Assembly: GCF_030818935.1 (NCBI RefSeq)
Contig: NZ_JAUTBD010000001.1
Span: 1,736,001 to 1,800,000, forward strand
Direction: 5' to 3'
Source: Microbacterium sp. SORGH_AS_1204
Lineage (GTDB): Bacteria > Actinomycetota > Actinomycetes > Actinomycetales > Microbacteriaceae
Length of the DNA: 64,000 nt
The translations under genes and the position numbers were made by a program. The notes below the pieces were generated by a model. It saw only the letters and a list, made by a program, of their open reading frames with translations. It did not search any database and was not told the DNA's origin. The stretch's first letter is position 1; every line of letters starts with the position of its first letter. This document shows, in pieces, positions 11,147-20,526 of this stretch.

Positions 11147-12187
11147 TCAGCGCGCGCTGTCGTCGTCTTCGAGCATGCGGGTCAGATAGTGCGCGACGGC
11201 ACGGACCGCCGCGAGGTTCGAGGAGTAGTCCATGCGCATCGGTCCGAGCAGGCCCACTCGGGCGCCGCCGGTCGAGCCGTCGTACCGGCTGGCGAGCACG
11301 GAGGCCTCGACCAGACCGAACGGCTCGTTCTCCCGGCCGATGCTTGCCGACAGTCCCTTGTCGTCGGCCACCATCTCGCTCATCAGTCGCAGCAGGGTCA
11401 CCTGCTCTTCGATGGCCTCGAGCAGAGGGTAGATGCTGCCGCGGAAGTCTTGCTCGCGCTTGGCGAGCGTGGCCGCGCCCGCCATGACGAGGCGGTCTTG
11501 ACGGAACTCTTCGAGCTCCTCGCCCACGATGCGCAGCACCGCGTCGGCGATGGCGTCGAGGGCGACGCCCGGGCGCGGTCCGGCGGCGACCGCGTCGGCC
11601 ACCCGCTGGACGCAGTCGGCGACGCTGCGCCCCACCAGCACGGCGCCCACGCGGGCACGGAGTTGGATGATGTCGGCTTCGGTCGGCTCGGCGGGCACGA
11701 GGGCGATGCGCTGCGAGACCCGGCCGGTGTCGGTGACCAGGATGACGAGCACACGGGGCCCGCCGAGGGCGACCAGCTCGACGTGCGTGAGGTTGGCGCG
11801 TGCGAAAGAGGGGTACTGCACGATCGCGACCTGGCCGGTCAGTTGCGTGAGCGCGCGCACGGTGCGGGCCAGGAGGTCGTCGAGATCGCCCGCTTCGTCG
11901 AGGAACGAGGTGATGGCGCTGCGCTGCGCGCTGGAGAGCGGGCGCAGCTCGGCGAGATGGTCGACGAAGACGCGGTAGCCCTTGTCGGTGGGTACGCGCC
12001 CCGACGAGGTGTGCGGGGCGACGATGAGCTCCTCGTCTTCGAGCAGCGCCATGTCGTTGCGGATCGTCGCGGCTGACACACCGAACGCGTGACGGTCGAC
12101 GATGGCCTTGCTGCCGACGGGCTCGCGCGTGTCGACGTAGTCCTGCACGATTGCGCGGAGCACCTGAAGGCCGCGTTCCGACACCAT
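11147..12187 (-). CDS. hrcA: Heat-inducible transcription repressor HrcA
   Basis: 346 residues. The N-terminal winged-helix begins MVSERGLQVLRAIVQDYVDT with REPVGSKAIVDRHAFGVSAA as recognition region; the GAF-like middle and C-terminal parts follow. HrcA represses chaperone genes by binding CIRCE and needs GroESL for folding. A strong GGAGGAG Shine-Dalgarno lies just upstream of the ATG. The CIRCE element at 12204-12230 overlaps its promoter, so hrcA-dnaJ-rsmE is autoregulated and heat inducible. Confidence 0.97.
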   Translation of the reverse strand: MVSERGLQVLRAIVQDYVDTREPVGSKAIVDRHAFGVSAATIRNDMALLEDEELIVAPHTSSGRVPTDKGYRVFVDHLAELRPLSSAQRSAITSFLDEAGDLDDLLARTVRALTQLTGQVAIVQYPSFARANLTHVELVALGGPRVLVILVTDTGRVSQRIALVPAEPTEADIIQLRARVGAVLVGRSVADCVQRVADAVAAGPRPGVALDAIADAVLRIVGEELEEFRQDRLVMAGAATLAKREQDFRGSIYPLLEAIEEQVTLLRLMSEMVADDKGLSASIGRENEPFGLVEASVLASRYDGSTGGARVGLLGPMRMDYSSNLAAVRAVAHYLTRMLEDDDSAR

Positions 12188-12203
12188 GCGCTGCTCCTCC
12201 CGT

Positions 12204-12230
12204 TTGGCACTCGGCTCGACTGAGTGCCAA
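12204..12230 (-). promoter_or_regulatory. CIRCE operator upstream of hrcA
   Basis: TTGGCACTC (12204-12212), a 9-nt spacer, then GAGTGCCAA (12222-12230): the 9-9-9 inverted repeat of CIRCE (consensus TTAGCACTC-N9-GAGTGCTAA) with the symmetric A-to-G change. A -10 TAGAAT on the minus strand (12231-12236) abuts it, so bound HrcA would cover the transcription start. Confidence 0.93.
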
Positions 12231-12320
12231 TTCTACGCGATGGGTGCGACACCGCGTCGGGGGCTCGCTGCGCGTCTTCCGCCCCCCTCAGCGGCGCAGC
12301 GCGGCGTGCTGCTCTCGGGA

Positions 12321-12480
12321 GGAACGCTCCGCCGGGCGCGGCGCTTCCGCGAGAAACGCTCCGCCGGGCGCGGCGGTCTTCCGAGAAACGCTCCGCCGGT
12401 TGCGGCGCTTTCGCGAGAAACGCCTCGCCGGTCGCGGCGCCTCCGCGAGAAACGCCTCGTCGTAGAGGAAACGGCGCGAC
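12321..12480. repeat. 32-bp tandem repeat, five units
   Basis: Units start at 12321, 12353, 12385, 12417 and 12449, exactly 32 bp apart. Each begins GAAACGCYYCGCCGG or a close variant and ends CGCGA. Further pairs of units occur at 12601/12633 and 12785/12816/12848. The units are similar over their full length, so this is a minisatellite and not a CRISPR array. Confidence 0.85.
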
Positions 12481-13122
12481 GCGGCGTTTCTGCCGGGCGA
12501 TCGCGTTTCTCGGCATCCCGGTCCCCATCCCGCCGTCGGCGACTGCGCGCGCGGTCACGTCGAGTCGAGGATGCGGCGCGCGGGGCGCGCGCGGTCGCGA
12601 CAAACGCTCCGCCGGTCGCGACGCCTCCGCGAGAAACGCCTCGTCGTGGAGGAAACGGCGCGACGCGGCGTTTCTCTCGGGCGATCGCGTTTCTCGGCAT
12701 CCCGGTCCCCATCCCGCCGTCGGCGACTGCGCGCGCGGTCACGTCGACTTGGGGATGCCGCGCGGCGGGCGCGCGCGGTAGCGACAAACGCTCCGTCGGG
12801 CGCGCGCGGTCACGAGAAACGCTTCGACGGGCGCGGCGCTTCCGCGACAAACGCCTCGCCGTGGAGGAAACGGCGCGACGCGGCGTTTCTGCCGGGCGAT
12901 CGCGTTTCTCGGCATCGATCTGCGCGTCCCGCCGCCGGCAGATCCTCGAACGGCCGCTCCGGCCTCGGGATGCTGCGCGACGGCCGCGCGACGTCGCGGG
13001 AAACGCTTCGACGGGCGCGAGCTCGGGTGCGGCGACCGGAGGGCGAGGGCTTCGTGAGAAACGCTCCGCCGCCGAGGAAACGGCGCGACACAGCGTTTCG
13101 TCCGCGCGATGCCGTTTCTCGG
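12446..13122. repeat. Four 67-bp nested-hairpin modules in a gene-free region
   Basis: Modules at 12446-12512, 12630-12696, 12845-12911 and 13056-13122. Each has an outer stem, CGAGAAACGC with GCGTTTCTCG (perfect in the first two, slightly varied in the others), enclosing an imperfect 23-bp palindrome that begins GAAACGGCGCG and ends CGTTTC (12468-12490, 12652-12674, 12867-12889, 13077-13099). The first two are followed by an identical stretch of about 50 bp. The whole stretch from the CIRCE element to the hemW stop at 13202 holds no convincing gene. Confidence 0.8.
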
Positions 13123-13201
13123 CGATCCGCGGGAGACCGCGGCCCCGACGCGATCGCACCGGGCGACTGCGACGCCGACGCGACCGCTCCGGGCGACCGC
13201 C

Positions 13202-14419
13202 CTACTCTGTCAGCGCCCGCACCACGGCATCCGCCAAGAGGCGTCCTCGGCGCGTGAGCACGATGCGCCCGCGCACGGCATCCGCCCCCTCGACGAGTCC
13301 GTCGGCGATGAGGGATGCCACGGCCTTGCGCCCTGCGCCCTGAATCTCGGATACCGCCAGGCCCTCGCGGATGCGGCTCCGCAGCAGCACCGACTCGAGG
13401 CGCCGGGCCGTCTCGTCGGGCCGTTCGCGGGCGGCGGCGGGTGATTCGCCGGCGGCGAGTCGCTGCGCGTAGGCGGCGGGGTGCTTGACGTTCCACCAGC
13501 GCAGGCCGGCCACATGGCTGTGCGCGCCGGGCCCGAAGCCCCACCAGTCGGTTCCGCGCCAGTAGGCGAGGTTGTGTCGCGAGCGGTGGGTCACGCCCCG
13601 CGACCAGTTCGACACTTCGTACCAGTCGTACCCGGCGGCGGCGAGCAGATCGTCGGCCAGCTCGTACATGTCGGCCTGCAGGTCGTCGGAGGGCTGCGCC
13701 ACGACACCCGAGCGGATCTGCCGGGCGAGCTTCGTGCCGTCTTCGACGATGAGCGCGTACGCCGAGATGTGATCCGGCTCGAGCACGATCGCCGCCTCGA
13801 GTGACGCGCGCCAGTCGCCGAGCGACTCCCCCGGTGCGCCGTAGATGAGGTCGAGCGACACGTCGAGGCCTGCGCGGCGCGCGGCGGCGACGGCGGTCGC
13901 AACGTTGGCGGGGTCGTGCGTGCGATCCAGAGCGGCGAGCACGTGCGGCCGGGCCGACTGCATGCCGATCGACACACGGGTCACGCCGGCTGCGGCGAGG
14001 GTCGCCATGACGGCGTCGTCGACGGTGTCGGGGTTGGCCTCGACCGTGACTTCGGCGCCGTCGGCGATGCCGAACTCGGCACGCACGGCATCCAGCATGC
14101 GAGCCAGATCACCGGCCGGGAGCAGCGTCGGCGTCCCACCCCCGAAGAAGACGGTGGATGCCGTGCGCCGGCCGCCCGCGACACCCATGACCGCACCTGC
14201 CAGGCGCACCTCGGCGACGAGCGTGTCGGCGAAGTCATCTTGCCGCGCGCCGCGGAGCTCGCTCGCGGTGTAGGTGTTGAAGTCGCAGTAGCCGCATCGC
14301 ACCCGGCAGAACGGGACGTGCAGGTAGACGCCGAAATCGGTGGCGTTGTCGATCGGCAGGTCGCCGGGGAGGCGACCGTCGGCGGGAGCGGGGTCTCCGA
14401 GCGGAAGGGGACCGCCCAT
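13202..14419 (-). CDS. hemW: Radical-SAM heme chaperone HemW-like protein
   Basis: 405 residues. The radical-SAM cluster motif is CRVRCGYC (about residue 38), preceded by VYLHVPF typical of HemW/HemN; FFGGGTPTLLP and VEANPD follow in the barrel, and a HemN C-terminal domain ends the protein. HemW delivers heme to acceptors; true oxygen-independent coproporphyrinogen oxidases carry an additional cysteine in CxxxCxxCxC, which is absent here (C-D-F follows). The ATG at 14419 shares its A with the upstream DUF1990 stop (TGATG). It is the last gene of lepA-DUF1990-hemW and ends at the repeat array. Confidence 0.92.
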   Translation of the reverse strand: MGGPLPLGDPAPADGRLPGDLPIDNATDFGVYLHVPFCRVRCGYCDFNTYTASELRGARQDDFADTLVAEVRLAGAVMGVAGGRRTASTVFFGGGTPTLLPAGDLARMLDAVRAEFGIADGAEVTVEANPDTVDDAVMATLAAAGVTRVSIGMQSARPHVLAALDRTHDPANVATAVAAARRAGLDVSLDLIYGAPGESLGDWRASLEAAIVLEPDHISAYALIVEDGTKLARQIRSGVVAQPSDDLQADMYELADDLLAAAGYDWYEVSNWSRGVTHRSRHNLAYWRGTDWWGFGPGAHSHVAGLRWWNVKHPAAYAQRLAAGESPAAARERPDETARRLESVLLRSRIREGLAVSEIQGAGRKAVASLIADGLVEGADAVRGRIVLTRRGRLLADAVVRALTE

Positions 14420-15063
14420 CAGGACGTGTACAGCGGCGAGATCGCGCGCAGATACCGCGCGAACAGCGCCTTGCGGCGGCGGCGCACGCGGCTGGTGAAG
14501 AGCTTGTAGGTGGGCGCGGTCGGACGATCGAACGCGCGCACGACGAACCAGACCTCGTCGTTGTCGCGCCATTCGAGCGAGAACAGCTCTTCGCCGCTGA
14601 CGATGGAGTGACCGACGGTCCCGAGGATGAAGCCCACGCGGCGGGGCTCCTCGAAGACGGAGATGACCCGCAGCTCGGCGTCGGCGCGGTGACCGTCGAC
14701 CTTGCCGTGCAGTCGGACGCCCGTGCCGGGGCTCACGAACGGGGTGCCGTCGGCGGCGAAGCGCTGTTCGGCCTCGAGGCGGCTCGGGGCGACGGGTGCG
14801 CCCTCGGCGTCGAAGCCGACGCCGGCGTAGCCCTCTCCGGAGGCCGGCCGCACGTCGGTGATGCTGAGCTCCTCGACGCGCAGCGGCGCCCACGACAGCA
14901 GCAGCTCGCCGGCCGCGGCGAAGCGTTCCTCGCCGCTGCCGATACGCCAGGCGTCTTCGGCGGGCACGGAGTGCTCCGGCGGATACTGCATCAGATCGGG
15001 CGCCTGAGTCGCACCGACTGCCGCGTAGTCGACCGTGTCATCGGTGAAGTTCTGCCGTCGCAT
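14419..15063 (-). CDS. DUF1990-family protein
   Basis: 214 residues. Contains the features of DUF1990, such as YPPEHSVPAED near the N-terminus and the C-terminal block GHSIVSGEELFSLEWRDNDE followed by VWFVVRAFDRPT. No catalytic motif is recognised and the function is unknown. It lies 26 nt after lepA and shares one base with hemW, so it is in the lepA-hemW operon. No signal peptide or membrane helix. Confidence 0.85.
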   Translation of the reverse strand: MRRQNFTDDTVDYAAVGATQAPDLMQYPPEHSVPAEDAWRIGSGEERFAAAGELLLSWAPLRVEELSITDVRPASGEGYAGVGFDAEGAPVAPSRLEAEQRFAADGTPFVSPGTGVRLHGKVDGHRADAELRVISVFEEPRRVGFILGTVGHSIVSGEELFSLEWRDNDEVWFVVRAFDRPTAPTYKLFTSRVRRRRKALFARYLRAISPLYTS

Positions 15064-15089
15064 GATCCACCCCTCTCGGTTGTCGTGCG

Positions 15090-16934
15090 TTACTTCTTGG
15101 CTTCGACGTCGCCCGACAGCGCCGCGATGAAGGCCTCTTGCGGCACTTCGACGCGACCCACCATCTTCATGCGCTTCTTGCCCTCTTTCTGCTTCTCGAG
15201 CAGTTTGCGCTTGCGGGTGATGTCACCGCCGTAGCACTTGGCGAGCACGTCTTTACGGATCGCGCGGATGGTCTCGCGCGCGATGATGCGGGCGCCGATC
15301 GCGGCCTGGATGGGCACCTCGAACTGCTGGCGCGGGATGAGCTTGCGCAGGCGCTCGGCCATGAGCGTGCCGTACGCGTAGGCCTTCTCGCGGTGCACGA
15401 TCGAGCTGAACGCGTCGACCTTCTCGCCCTGCAGCAGGATGTCGACCTTGACGAGGTCGGCGGTCTGCGATCCGGCCGGTTCGTAGTCGAGGCTCGCGTA
15501 GCCCTGGGTGCGGCTCTTGAGGTGGTCGAAGAAGTCGAACACGATCTCACCGAGGGGCATGTGGTAGCGCAGCTCGACGCGGTCTTCGCTGAGGTACTCC
15601 ATGCCGAGCAGGGTGCCGCGGCGCGACTGGCAGAGCTCCATGACCGTGCCGACGTAGTCCTTCGGGAGCAGGATGCCGACCTTGACGATCGGCTCCGACA
15701 CCGAGGCCACGCGCCCGTCGGGGTATTCGCTGGGGTTCGTGACCGACACGGTCTCGCCGGTGTCGGTGGTGACCTCGTACGTCACCGACGGGGCGGTGGT
15801 GATGAGGTCGAGTCCGAACTCGCGCGAGAGCCGCTCGGTGATGATCTCGAGGTGCAGCAGGCCGAGGAAGCCGGCGCGGAAGCCGAAGCCGAGCGCGACG
15901 GAGGTCTCGGGCTCGTACTGGAGCGACGCGTCGGACAGCTTGAGCTTATCGAGCGCTTCGCGCAGTTCGGCGTAGTCGCTGCCGTCGATCGGGTAGATGC
16001 CCGAGAAGACCATGGGCTTCGGGTCGGTGTACCCGGCGAGGGCCTCGGTGGCGGGCTTGCGCTGGTTGGTGATGGTGTCACCGACCTTGGACTGGCGCAC
16101 GTCTTTCACGCCCGTGATGAGGTAGCCCACCTCGCCGACGCCGAGACCCCTGGTGGGGATCGGCTCGGGGCTCGAGACGCCGATCTCGAGCAGCTCGTGC
16201 GTCGCGGTCGTGGACATCATCTGAATGCGCTCGCGCGGCGACAGGGAGCCGTCGACCATGCGGACGTACGTGACGACGCCGCGGTAGGCGTCGTAGACGG
16301 AATCGAAGATCATCGCGCGCGCCGGGGCGTCGGCCGTGCCGACGGGGGCGGGGATCTTGTCGACGATGAGGTCGAGCAGTTCTTCGACGCCCATGCCCGT
16401 CTTGCCGCTGACGCGCAGCACGTCGGCGGGGTCTCCCCCGATGAGGCCGGCGAGCTCGGCAGCGTACTTCTCGGGGTCGGCCGCGGGCAGGTCGATCTTG
16501 TTGAGCACGGGGATGATCGTCAGATCGTTCTCGAGCGCGAGGTAGAGGTTGGCCAGCGTCTGCGCCTCGATACCCTGGGCCGCGTCGACGAGCAGGATCG
16601 CGCCCTCGCACGCGGCGAGCGATCGGCTGACCTCGTAGGTGAAGTCGACGTGGCCGGGCGTGTCGATCATGTTGAGGGCGAACGTGCCGTCGGCGGTGGA
16701 CCACGGCATCCGCACCGCCTGCGACTTGATCGTGATGCCGCGCTCGCGCTCGATGTCCATGCGGTCGAGATATTGCGCGCGCATGTCGCGGTCGGCGACG
16801 ACGCCGGTGATCTGCAGCATGCGGTCGGCCAACGTCGACTTGCCGTGGTCGATGTGAGCGATGATGCAGAAGTTGCGGATCTGCTCCGGCGGAGTGGCAG
16901 ACGGCTCGAGGGGCTTCAGGGCGCGCGGTGACAT
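15090..16934 (-). CDS. lepA: Elongation factor 4 (back-translocating GTPase LepA)
   Basis: 614 residues. G domain with [32 protein letters not shown] and [12 protein letters not shown]; the LepA-specific C-terminal domain ends with [22 protein letters not shown]4 acts on stalled or mistranslocated ribosomes. A -10-like TAGAAT (16944-16949) lies 9 nt from the ATG, so the 5' leader is only a few nucleotides. First gene of an operon with DUF1990 and hemW. Confidence 0.97.
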   Translation of the reverse strand: MSPRALKPLEPSATPPEQIRNFCIIAHIDHGKSTLADRMLQITGVVADRDMRAQYLDRMDIERERGITIKSQAVRMPWSTADGTFALNMIDTPGHVDFTYEVSRSLAACEGAILLVDAAQGIEAQTLANLYLALENDLTIIPVLNKIDLPAADPEKYAAELAGLIGGDPADVLRVSGKTGMGVEELLDLIVDKIPAPVGTADAPARAMIFDSVYDAYRGVVTYVRMVDGSLSPRERIQMMSTTATHELLEIGVSSPEPIPTRGLGVGEVGYLITGVKDVRQSKVGDTITNQRKPATEALAGYTDPKPMVFSGIYPIDGSDYAELREALDKLKLSDASLQYEPETSVALGFGFRAGFLGLLHLEIITERLSREFGLDLITTAPSVTYEVTTDTGETVSVTNPSEYPDGRVASVSEPIVKVGILLPKDYVGTVMELCQSRRGTLLGMEYLSEDRVELRYHMPLGEIVFDFFDHLKSRTQGYASLDYEPAGSQTADLVKVDILLQGEKVDAFSSIVHREKAYAYGTLMAERLRKLIPRQQFEVPIQAAIGARIIARETIRAIRKDVLAKCYGGDITRKRKLLEKQKEGKKRMKMVGRVEVPQEAFIAALSGDVEAKK

Positions 16935-17028
16935 GTTCCGTCGATTCTACGGTGGCCCGCCGACATCGCCGTCCCCGGATGCCCAGGCAGGTGGCATCCC
17001 GCGTCCCGCACGCGACTCATTGGGCGCG

Positions 17029-17142
17029 AGATCACGTGATCTGGACGAGACCACACGTCAATTCGTGCGATCTCGCCGAATGCACGTGATGTCGTCGGAG
17101 CGTCGGAGCGTCGGAGCGTCGGAGCGTCGGAGCGCCGGAGTG
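17029..17142. repeat. Spacer with a 14-bp palindrome and an 8-bp microsatellite
   Basis: AGATCACGTGATCT at 17029-17042 is a perfect palindrome. Five exact copies of TCGGAGCG run from 17095 to 17134, with a sixth degenerate copy (CCGGAGTG) to 17142. The rest of the 247-bp spacer between lepA and the hydrolase holds no gene that can be supported; only the hydrolase promoter TAGGGT lies at its right end. Confidence 0.8.
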
Positions 17143-17181
17143 CCGGGTCCAGGGGGATGCTGCGCTCGTAGGGTGGATGCC

Positions 17182-17904
17182 ATGGCGGTCCAGGTCGTGC
17201 TCGTGCACGGCATCCGCACGTCGGCAACGATGTGGCGAGCGCAGCTCGTATACCTCGCAGAGCGGGGCACGACGGCGGTCGCCGTCGACCTGCCCGGTCA
17301 CGGCACGCGCCGGGGTGAGCCGTTCACCCTCGACGAGGCGTTCGAGACCATCGATCGGGCGGTTCGGGATGCCGCCACCCGCGGCCCCGTGCTGCTGGTG
17401 GGGCACTCGATGGGCGGGCTGTTGTGCATCGAGTACGTCGGGCGGGAGGAAGCGCCGCCGGTCGCCGCCCTCGTCGCGGCGTCGTGCACGTCGATCCCGC
17501 GCGGCGCGGGACTCGCGGCCTACCGGTTCTTCACGCGGCGCTTCGACAGCCTCCCCGACCGCGGTCTCGGGCTGACCAATCGCGTGCTCGATCGCACGCT
17601 GCCGCCGGAGACGCGTCCGGACTTCGGAGCCGGCGGGTACGCCTTCGACGCGCAGGACACGGCGCTCGCCTCGCTCTCAATGCTCGACCTGCTGGCATCC
17701 CTTCGACGGATCGAGATCCCGCTGTGGTTCGTCAACGGCCAGTGGGATCAGCTGCGTATGAACGAGAAGCTGTTCTTGTCTGTGGCCCGTCATGCGGAGC
17801 TCGTCGTTGTGCCCCGCACCACCCATCTCGTGACCGCAATGCGGCCCAGGGTGTTCAACGCGGTGCTGAACGTGGCGCTCACCACGGTGGAGGCGTGTTG
17901 CTGA
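17182..17904 (+). CDS. Alpha/beta-fold hydrolase
   Basis: 240 residues. Oxyanion region [13 protein letters not shown] at the N-terminus, nucleophile elbow GHSMGG (about residue 77), acid region NGQWDQLRM and catalytic His in [11 protein letters not shown] near the end: a complete triad in order. The ATG at 17182 is chosen since strand beta-1 starts immediately, and TAGGGT ends 7 nt upstream, giving a leaderless mRNA. Substrate unknown. It reads toward rpsT with 119 nt between them. Confidence 0.85.
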   Translation: MAVQVVLVHGIRTSATMWRAQLVYLAERGTTAVAVDLPGHGTRRGEPFTLDEAFETIDRAVRDAATRGPVLLVGHSMGGLLCIEYVGREEAPPVAALVAASCTSIPRGAGLAAYRFFTRRFDSLPDRGLGLTNRVLDRTLPPETRPDFGAGGYAFDAQDTALASLSMLDLLASLRRIEIPLWFVNGQWDQLRMNEKLFLSVARHAELVVVPRTTHLVTAMRPRVFNAVLNVALTTVEACC

Positions 17905-18023
17905 TAGACTCGGCTCTTGGCTTGCGTGTGGGGTTTTTCCCGACCTCCACGATCGCCGGTGCGGCGTCCCTCTACCGCTCGCCCGGCACTTCCAACACCC
18001 ATTTCAAACGAAAGACCGTCGAC

Positions 18024-18284
18024 GTGGCGAACATCAAGTCGCAGATCAAGCGCAACAAGACCAACGAGAAGGCGCACGAGCGCAACAAGGCCGTCAAGAG
18101 CGAGCTGAAGACGCACGTGCGTCGCACCCGCGAGGCCATCCTGGCCGGTGACAAGGAGGCTGCCGAGAAGGCCCTCCTGTCGGCGACCCGCAAGCTCGAC
18201 AAGGCCGTGAGCAAGGGTGTCATCCACCAGAACCAGGCCGCGAACCGCAAGTCGGCCATCGCGAAGGCGGTCGCCGCTCTCTGA
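18024..18284 (+). CDS. rpsT: 30S ribosomal protein S20
   Basis: 86 residues, GTG start, [20 protein letters not shown] at the N-terminus. Very basic, all-helical; binds the 5' domain of 16S rRNA. GAAAG lies about 10 nt before the GTG. A -10-like TAGACT follows the hydrolase stop (about 17908) and can supply its own promoter with a leader of about 100 nt. Ended by a strong hairpin at 18304-18331. The GTG start of S20 is common in actinobacteria. Confidence 0.97.
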   Translation: MANIKSQIKRNKTNEKAHERNKAVKSELKTHVRRTREAILAGDKEAAEKALLSATRKLDKAVSKGVIHQNQAANRKSAIAKAVAAL

Positions 18285-18303
18285 GCCGCCCGACTTCTTC
18301 GAC

Positions 18304-18340
18304 AGCCCGTCCCGCTTCGGCGGGGCGGGCTTCGTCGTTT
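18304..18340 (+). terminator. Terminator of rpsT
   Basis: 12-bp stem (18304-18315 with 18320-18331, one G-U pair) closed by a TTCG tetraloop and followed by TCGTCGTTT. Directly after the rpsT stop. Confidence 0.9.
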
Positions 18341-18451
18341 CGGAGGCGCTTCCCCGCCGGAGCCGGCGCCATCGAGCGCGCATTCTACGCTCACCGGCCA
18401 GGTGGGCCGTCTCCGGCCGTCTGACGTCGGGTGACCGGCGACAATCGAGCG

Positions 18452-19261
18452 ATGCCGACAACATCCGCAGACCTGACCGCCGTGCGACCGGGCGTCGATC
18501 CCCGCGTCACAGCCCTGATACTCGAGCACCGCGGGCTGACGCTGCGCGGCTGGCAGTGGGATGACGGGGCGCCCGCCGTGGACGCACCTCGGGTGCTTTT
18601 CGTCCATGGCTTCAGCAGCACATCGGCGGGTTCGACGCAGCTTTTCGTGCAGGCAGCGCGGCACCTCGTGTCGCGGGGCGCCGTGGCGCGATCCTACGAT
18701 CGTCTCGGGCAGGGGGTGAGCGACGGCGACTTCTTCGAGATCACCGTGCGCGACGAGGTCGACCAGGTCGTCGCGATGATCCGCGAGACCGCGGGTGACG
18801 GACGTGTGCACGTGGTCGCTCACAGCCTCGGCGGGGTGGAATCGGCCCTCGCCGCGGCGCGGGAGCCTGATCGAGTGGCATCGGTGACGCTGTGGTCGCC
18901 GGCGGGAGTGGTGGTCGACGACATCACCGTGCACGACCGCGTCATGGGCGAGCCGCTTTCGGCGATGCGGGAGCGCGGCTTCGTCGATCTCGGGGGCATG
19001 GCGGTGGGCCCGGCGCTCGTCGAAGACGTGCGCGATGGCCTCGACGTCTATGGACCGGTCGCCGCGTACACGGGGCCTGTTGACGTGATGCACGGCTCGG
19101 CCGACGAGGTGGTGCCCTTCTCGTACGGGCAGCGGTACGCCGATGCGATGCCCGGCGGCACGATGACCCTCGTCGACGGTGCCGATCACGGGTGGTCGTC
19201 GCTGGCGTGGCGCCGTCTGCTGTTCGACGCGCTCGACCGGCGGCTGGACGCGACGGCCTGA
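18452..19261 (+). CDS. Alpha/beta-fold hydrolase
   Basis: 269 residues. VLFVHGFSSTSAGS (oxyanion strand), AHSLGG nucleophile elbow (about residue 128), HGSADEVVPF with the acidic residue and DGADHGWSS with the catalytic His. The ATG at 18452 is preferred; a -10-like GACAAT ends 6 nt before it. The last ~17 codons (19210-19261) are repeated twice in the downstream spacer. Related to the hydrolase at 17182 only by fold. Substrate unknown. Confidence 0.82.
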   Translation: MPTTSADLTAVRPGVDPRVTALILEHRGLTLRGWQWDDGAPAVDAPRVLFVHGFSSTSAGSTQLFVQAARHLVSRGAVARSYDRLGQGVSDGDFFEITVRDEVDQVVAMIRETAGDGRVHVVAHSLGGVESALAAAREPDRVASVTLWSPAGVVVDDITVHDRVMGEPLSAMRERGFVDLGGMAVGPALVEDVRDGLDVYGPVAAYTGPVDVMHGSADEVVPFSYGQRYADAMPGGTMTLVDGADHGWSSLAWRRLLFDALDRRLDATA

Positions 19262-19404
19262 GGGTGCGCACGCAGCGGGCGTGGCGTCGTCGGTGTGACG
19301 CGCTCGACCGGTGGCTGCACGCAACGGTCTGACGGTGCGCACGCAGTCGGCGTGGCGTCGTCTGTGTGGCGTGCTCGACCGGTGGCTGCACGCGACCGCC
19401 TGAG
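19205..19404 (+). repeat. Three tandem copies of a hydrolase-gene 3' end
   Basis: Units start with GCGTGG at 19205, 19279 and 19350 (74 and 71 bp apart). The first is the true end of the hydrolase gene, WRRLLFDALDRRLDATA-stop. The other two, in the spacer, still read WRRRCDALDRWLHATV-stop and WRRLCGVLDRWLHATA-stop. No other gene is seen between 19262 and 19479. Confidence 0.85.
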
Positions 19405-19479
19405 GGGGCTCCCGTGCATCCGGTGCGATGGCGGGATGCCGTGCACCCGCGGCCGTCGAGCCGGGGTCGGCCCGGCGGA

Positions 19480-20517
19480 TCAGTCGCCGTAGGGCGCGCG
19501 GGTGGCGATGATCGTGATCATGCGTTCGAGGGCGAACACGGGGTCGCGCGATGCGCCCTTGACCTCGGCGTCGGCGCGGGCGGTGGCGTGGATGGCCATG
19601 CCGAGCGTGTTGCCGGTCCACCCGACGAGGTCGCGGCGAGCCCGGTCGACCTGCCAGTCCTTCATGCCCAGCCGCTGGGCGAGCATCGACGACGACTCAC
19701 GGGTGCCGGCGACGCGCGCCATCGTGCGCAGCTTCATGGCGACGGCGGCGACGAGGGGCACGGGGTCGGCTCCGGATGCCAGGGCGTGCCGCAGCGCGAG
19801 CAGCGCGGGCCCGTACTGACCGGCGATGGCGGTGTCGGCCACGGTGAAGGCGGAGGTCTCGACGCGGCCGCCGTAGTAGCGCTCGACCGTGCGCTCGTCG
19901 ATGTCGCCGGGTACGTCGGCGATGAGCTGCTGGCAGGCGGCGGCGAGCTCGGTGAGGTCGTCGGCGAAGGCGGAGACGAGCGAGCGCAGGGCGACGGGGG
20001 CGATGCGCTTGTGCGCCGCCTTGAACTCCCCGACGGCGAAGTCGAACCGGTCGGAATCGCGCTTGACGGCGGGGCACGCGATCTCGATCCCGCCGCCCTG
20101 GCCGGATCGGATGCCGTCGAGCAGCTTCTTGCCGCGCACGCTCGCCCCGGTGTGCCGGAGCACCACGGTCGCGCCGTCTTGCGGGTGGGCCAGGTACGAC
20201 ACAGCCTCGGTGAGGAAGGTGTCGCTGCACTTCTCGACCCCGGTTACACGGACGAGCCGGGGCTCGCCGAACAGCGACGGCGAGGTGACGCTCAGCAGGG
20301 TGCCGGCGGCGTAGTCATCGGCGCGGATGTCGGTGACCTCGAGGCTCGGGTCTTCGCTCTTCAGCATGGCCCGGATGCCGGCCGTCGCGCGCTCGGCGCA
20401 GACCTCTTCGGGACCCGAGACGAGCACGATCGGCGCCGGCTGGGGGCTGCGCCACGACACCTGCGGGATGGCCGACTTCGCCTTCGCGGGGGCTGCGCGT
20501 CGAGGAGCCGGAGTCAC
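19480..20517 (-). CDS. holA: DNA polymerase III subunit delta
   Basis: 345 residues. N-terminal region PIVLVSGPEEVCAERATAGI and central TVVLRHTGASVRGKKLLDGI are typical HolA; the C-terminal all-helical collar domain follows. Delta opens the sliding clamp in the clamp-loader complex. The GTG start lies 9 nt after comEC; a TAGGCT ends 6 nt before it and overlaps the comEC stop, so the gene may also be transcribed alone as a leaderless mRNA. comEA-comEC-holA is a standard order. Confidence 0.93.
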   Translation of the reverse strand: MTPAPRRAAPAKAKSAIPQVSWRSPQPAPIVLVSGPEEVCAERATAGIRAMLKSEDPSLEVTDIRADDYAAGTLLSVTSPSLFGEPRLVRVTGVEKCSDTFLTEAVSYLAHPQDGATVVLRHTGASVRGKKLLDGIRSGQGGGIEIACPAVKRDSDRFDFAVGEFKAAHKRIAPVALRSLVSAFADDLTELAAACQQLIADVPGDIDERTVERYYGGRVETSAFTVADTAIAGQYGPALLALRHALASGADPVPLVAAVAMKLRTMARVAGTRESSSMLAQRLGMKDWQVDRARRDLVGWTGNTLGMAIHATARADAEVKGASRDPVFALERMITIIATRAPYGD

Positions 20518-20526
20518 TCCCCCAGC

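Noticed and set aside
12321-12480. CRISPR array
   Set aside because: Regular 32-bp spacing, but the whole unit is conserved, with no unique spacers and no cas genes.
12186-13343. Long frames across the repeat array (plus 12186-13343, minus 12233-13159)
   Set aside because: They translate the repeat into Arg/Ser/Ala-rich low-complexity sequence and start in or overlap CIRCE/hrcA or hemW; no family-like sequence.
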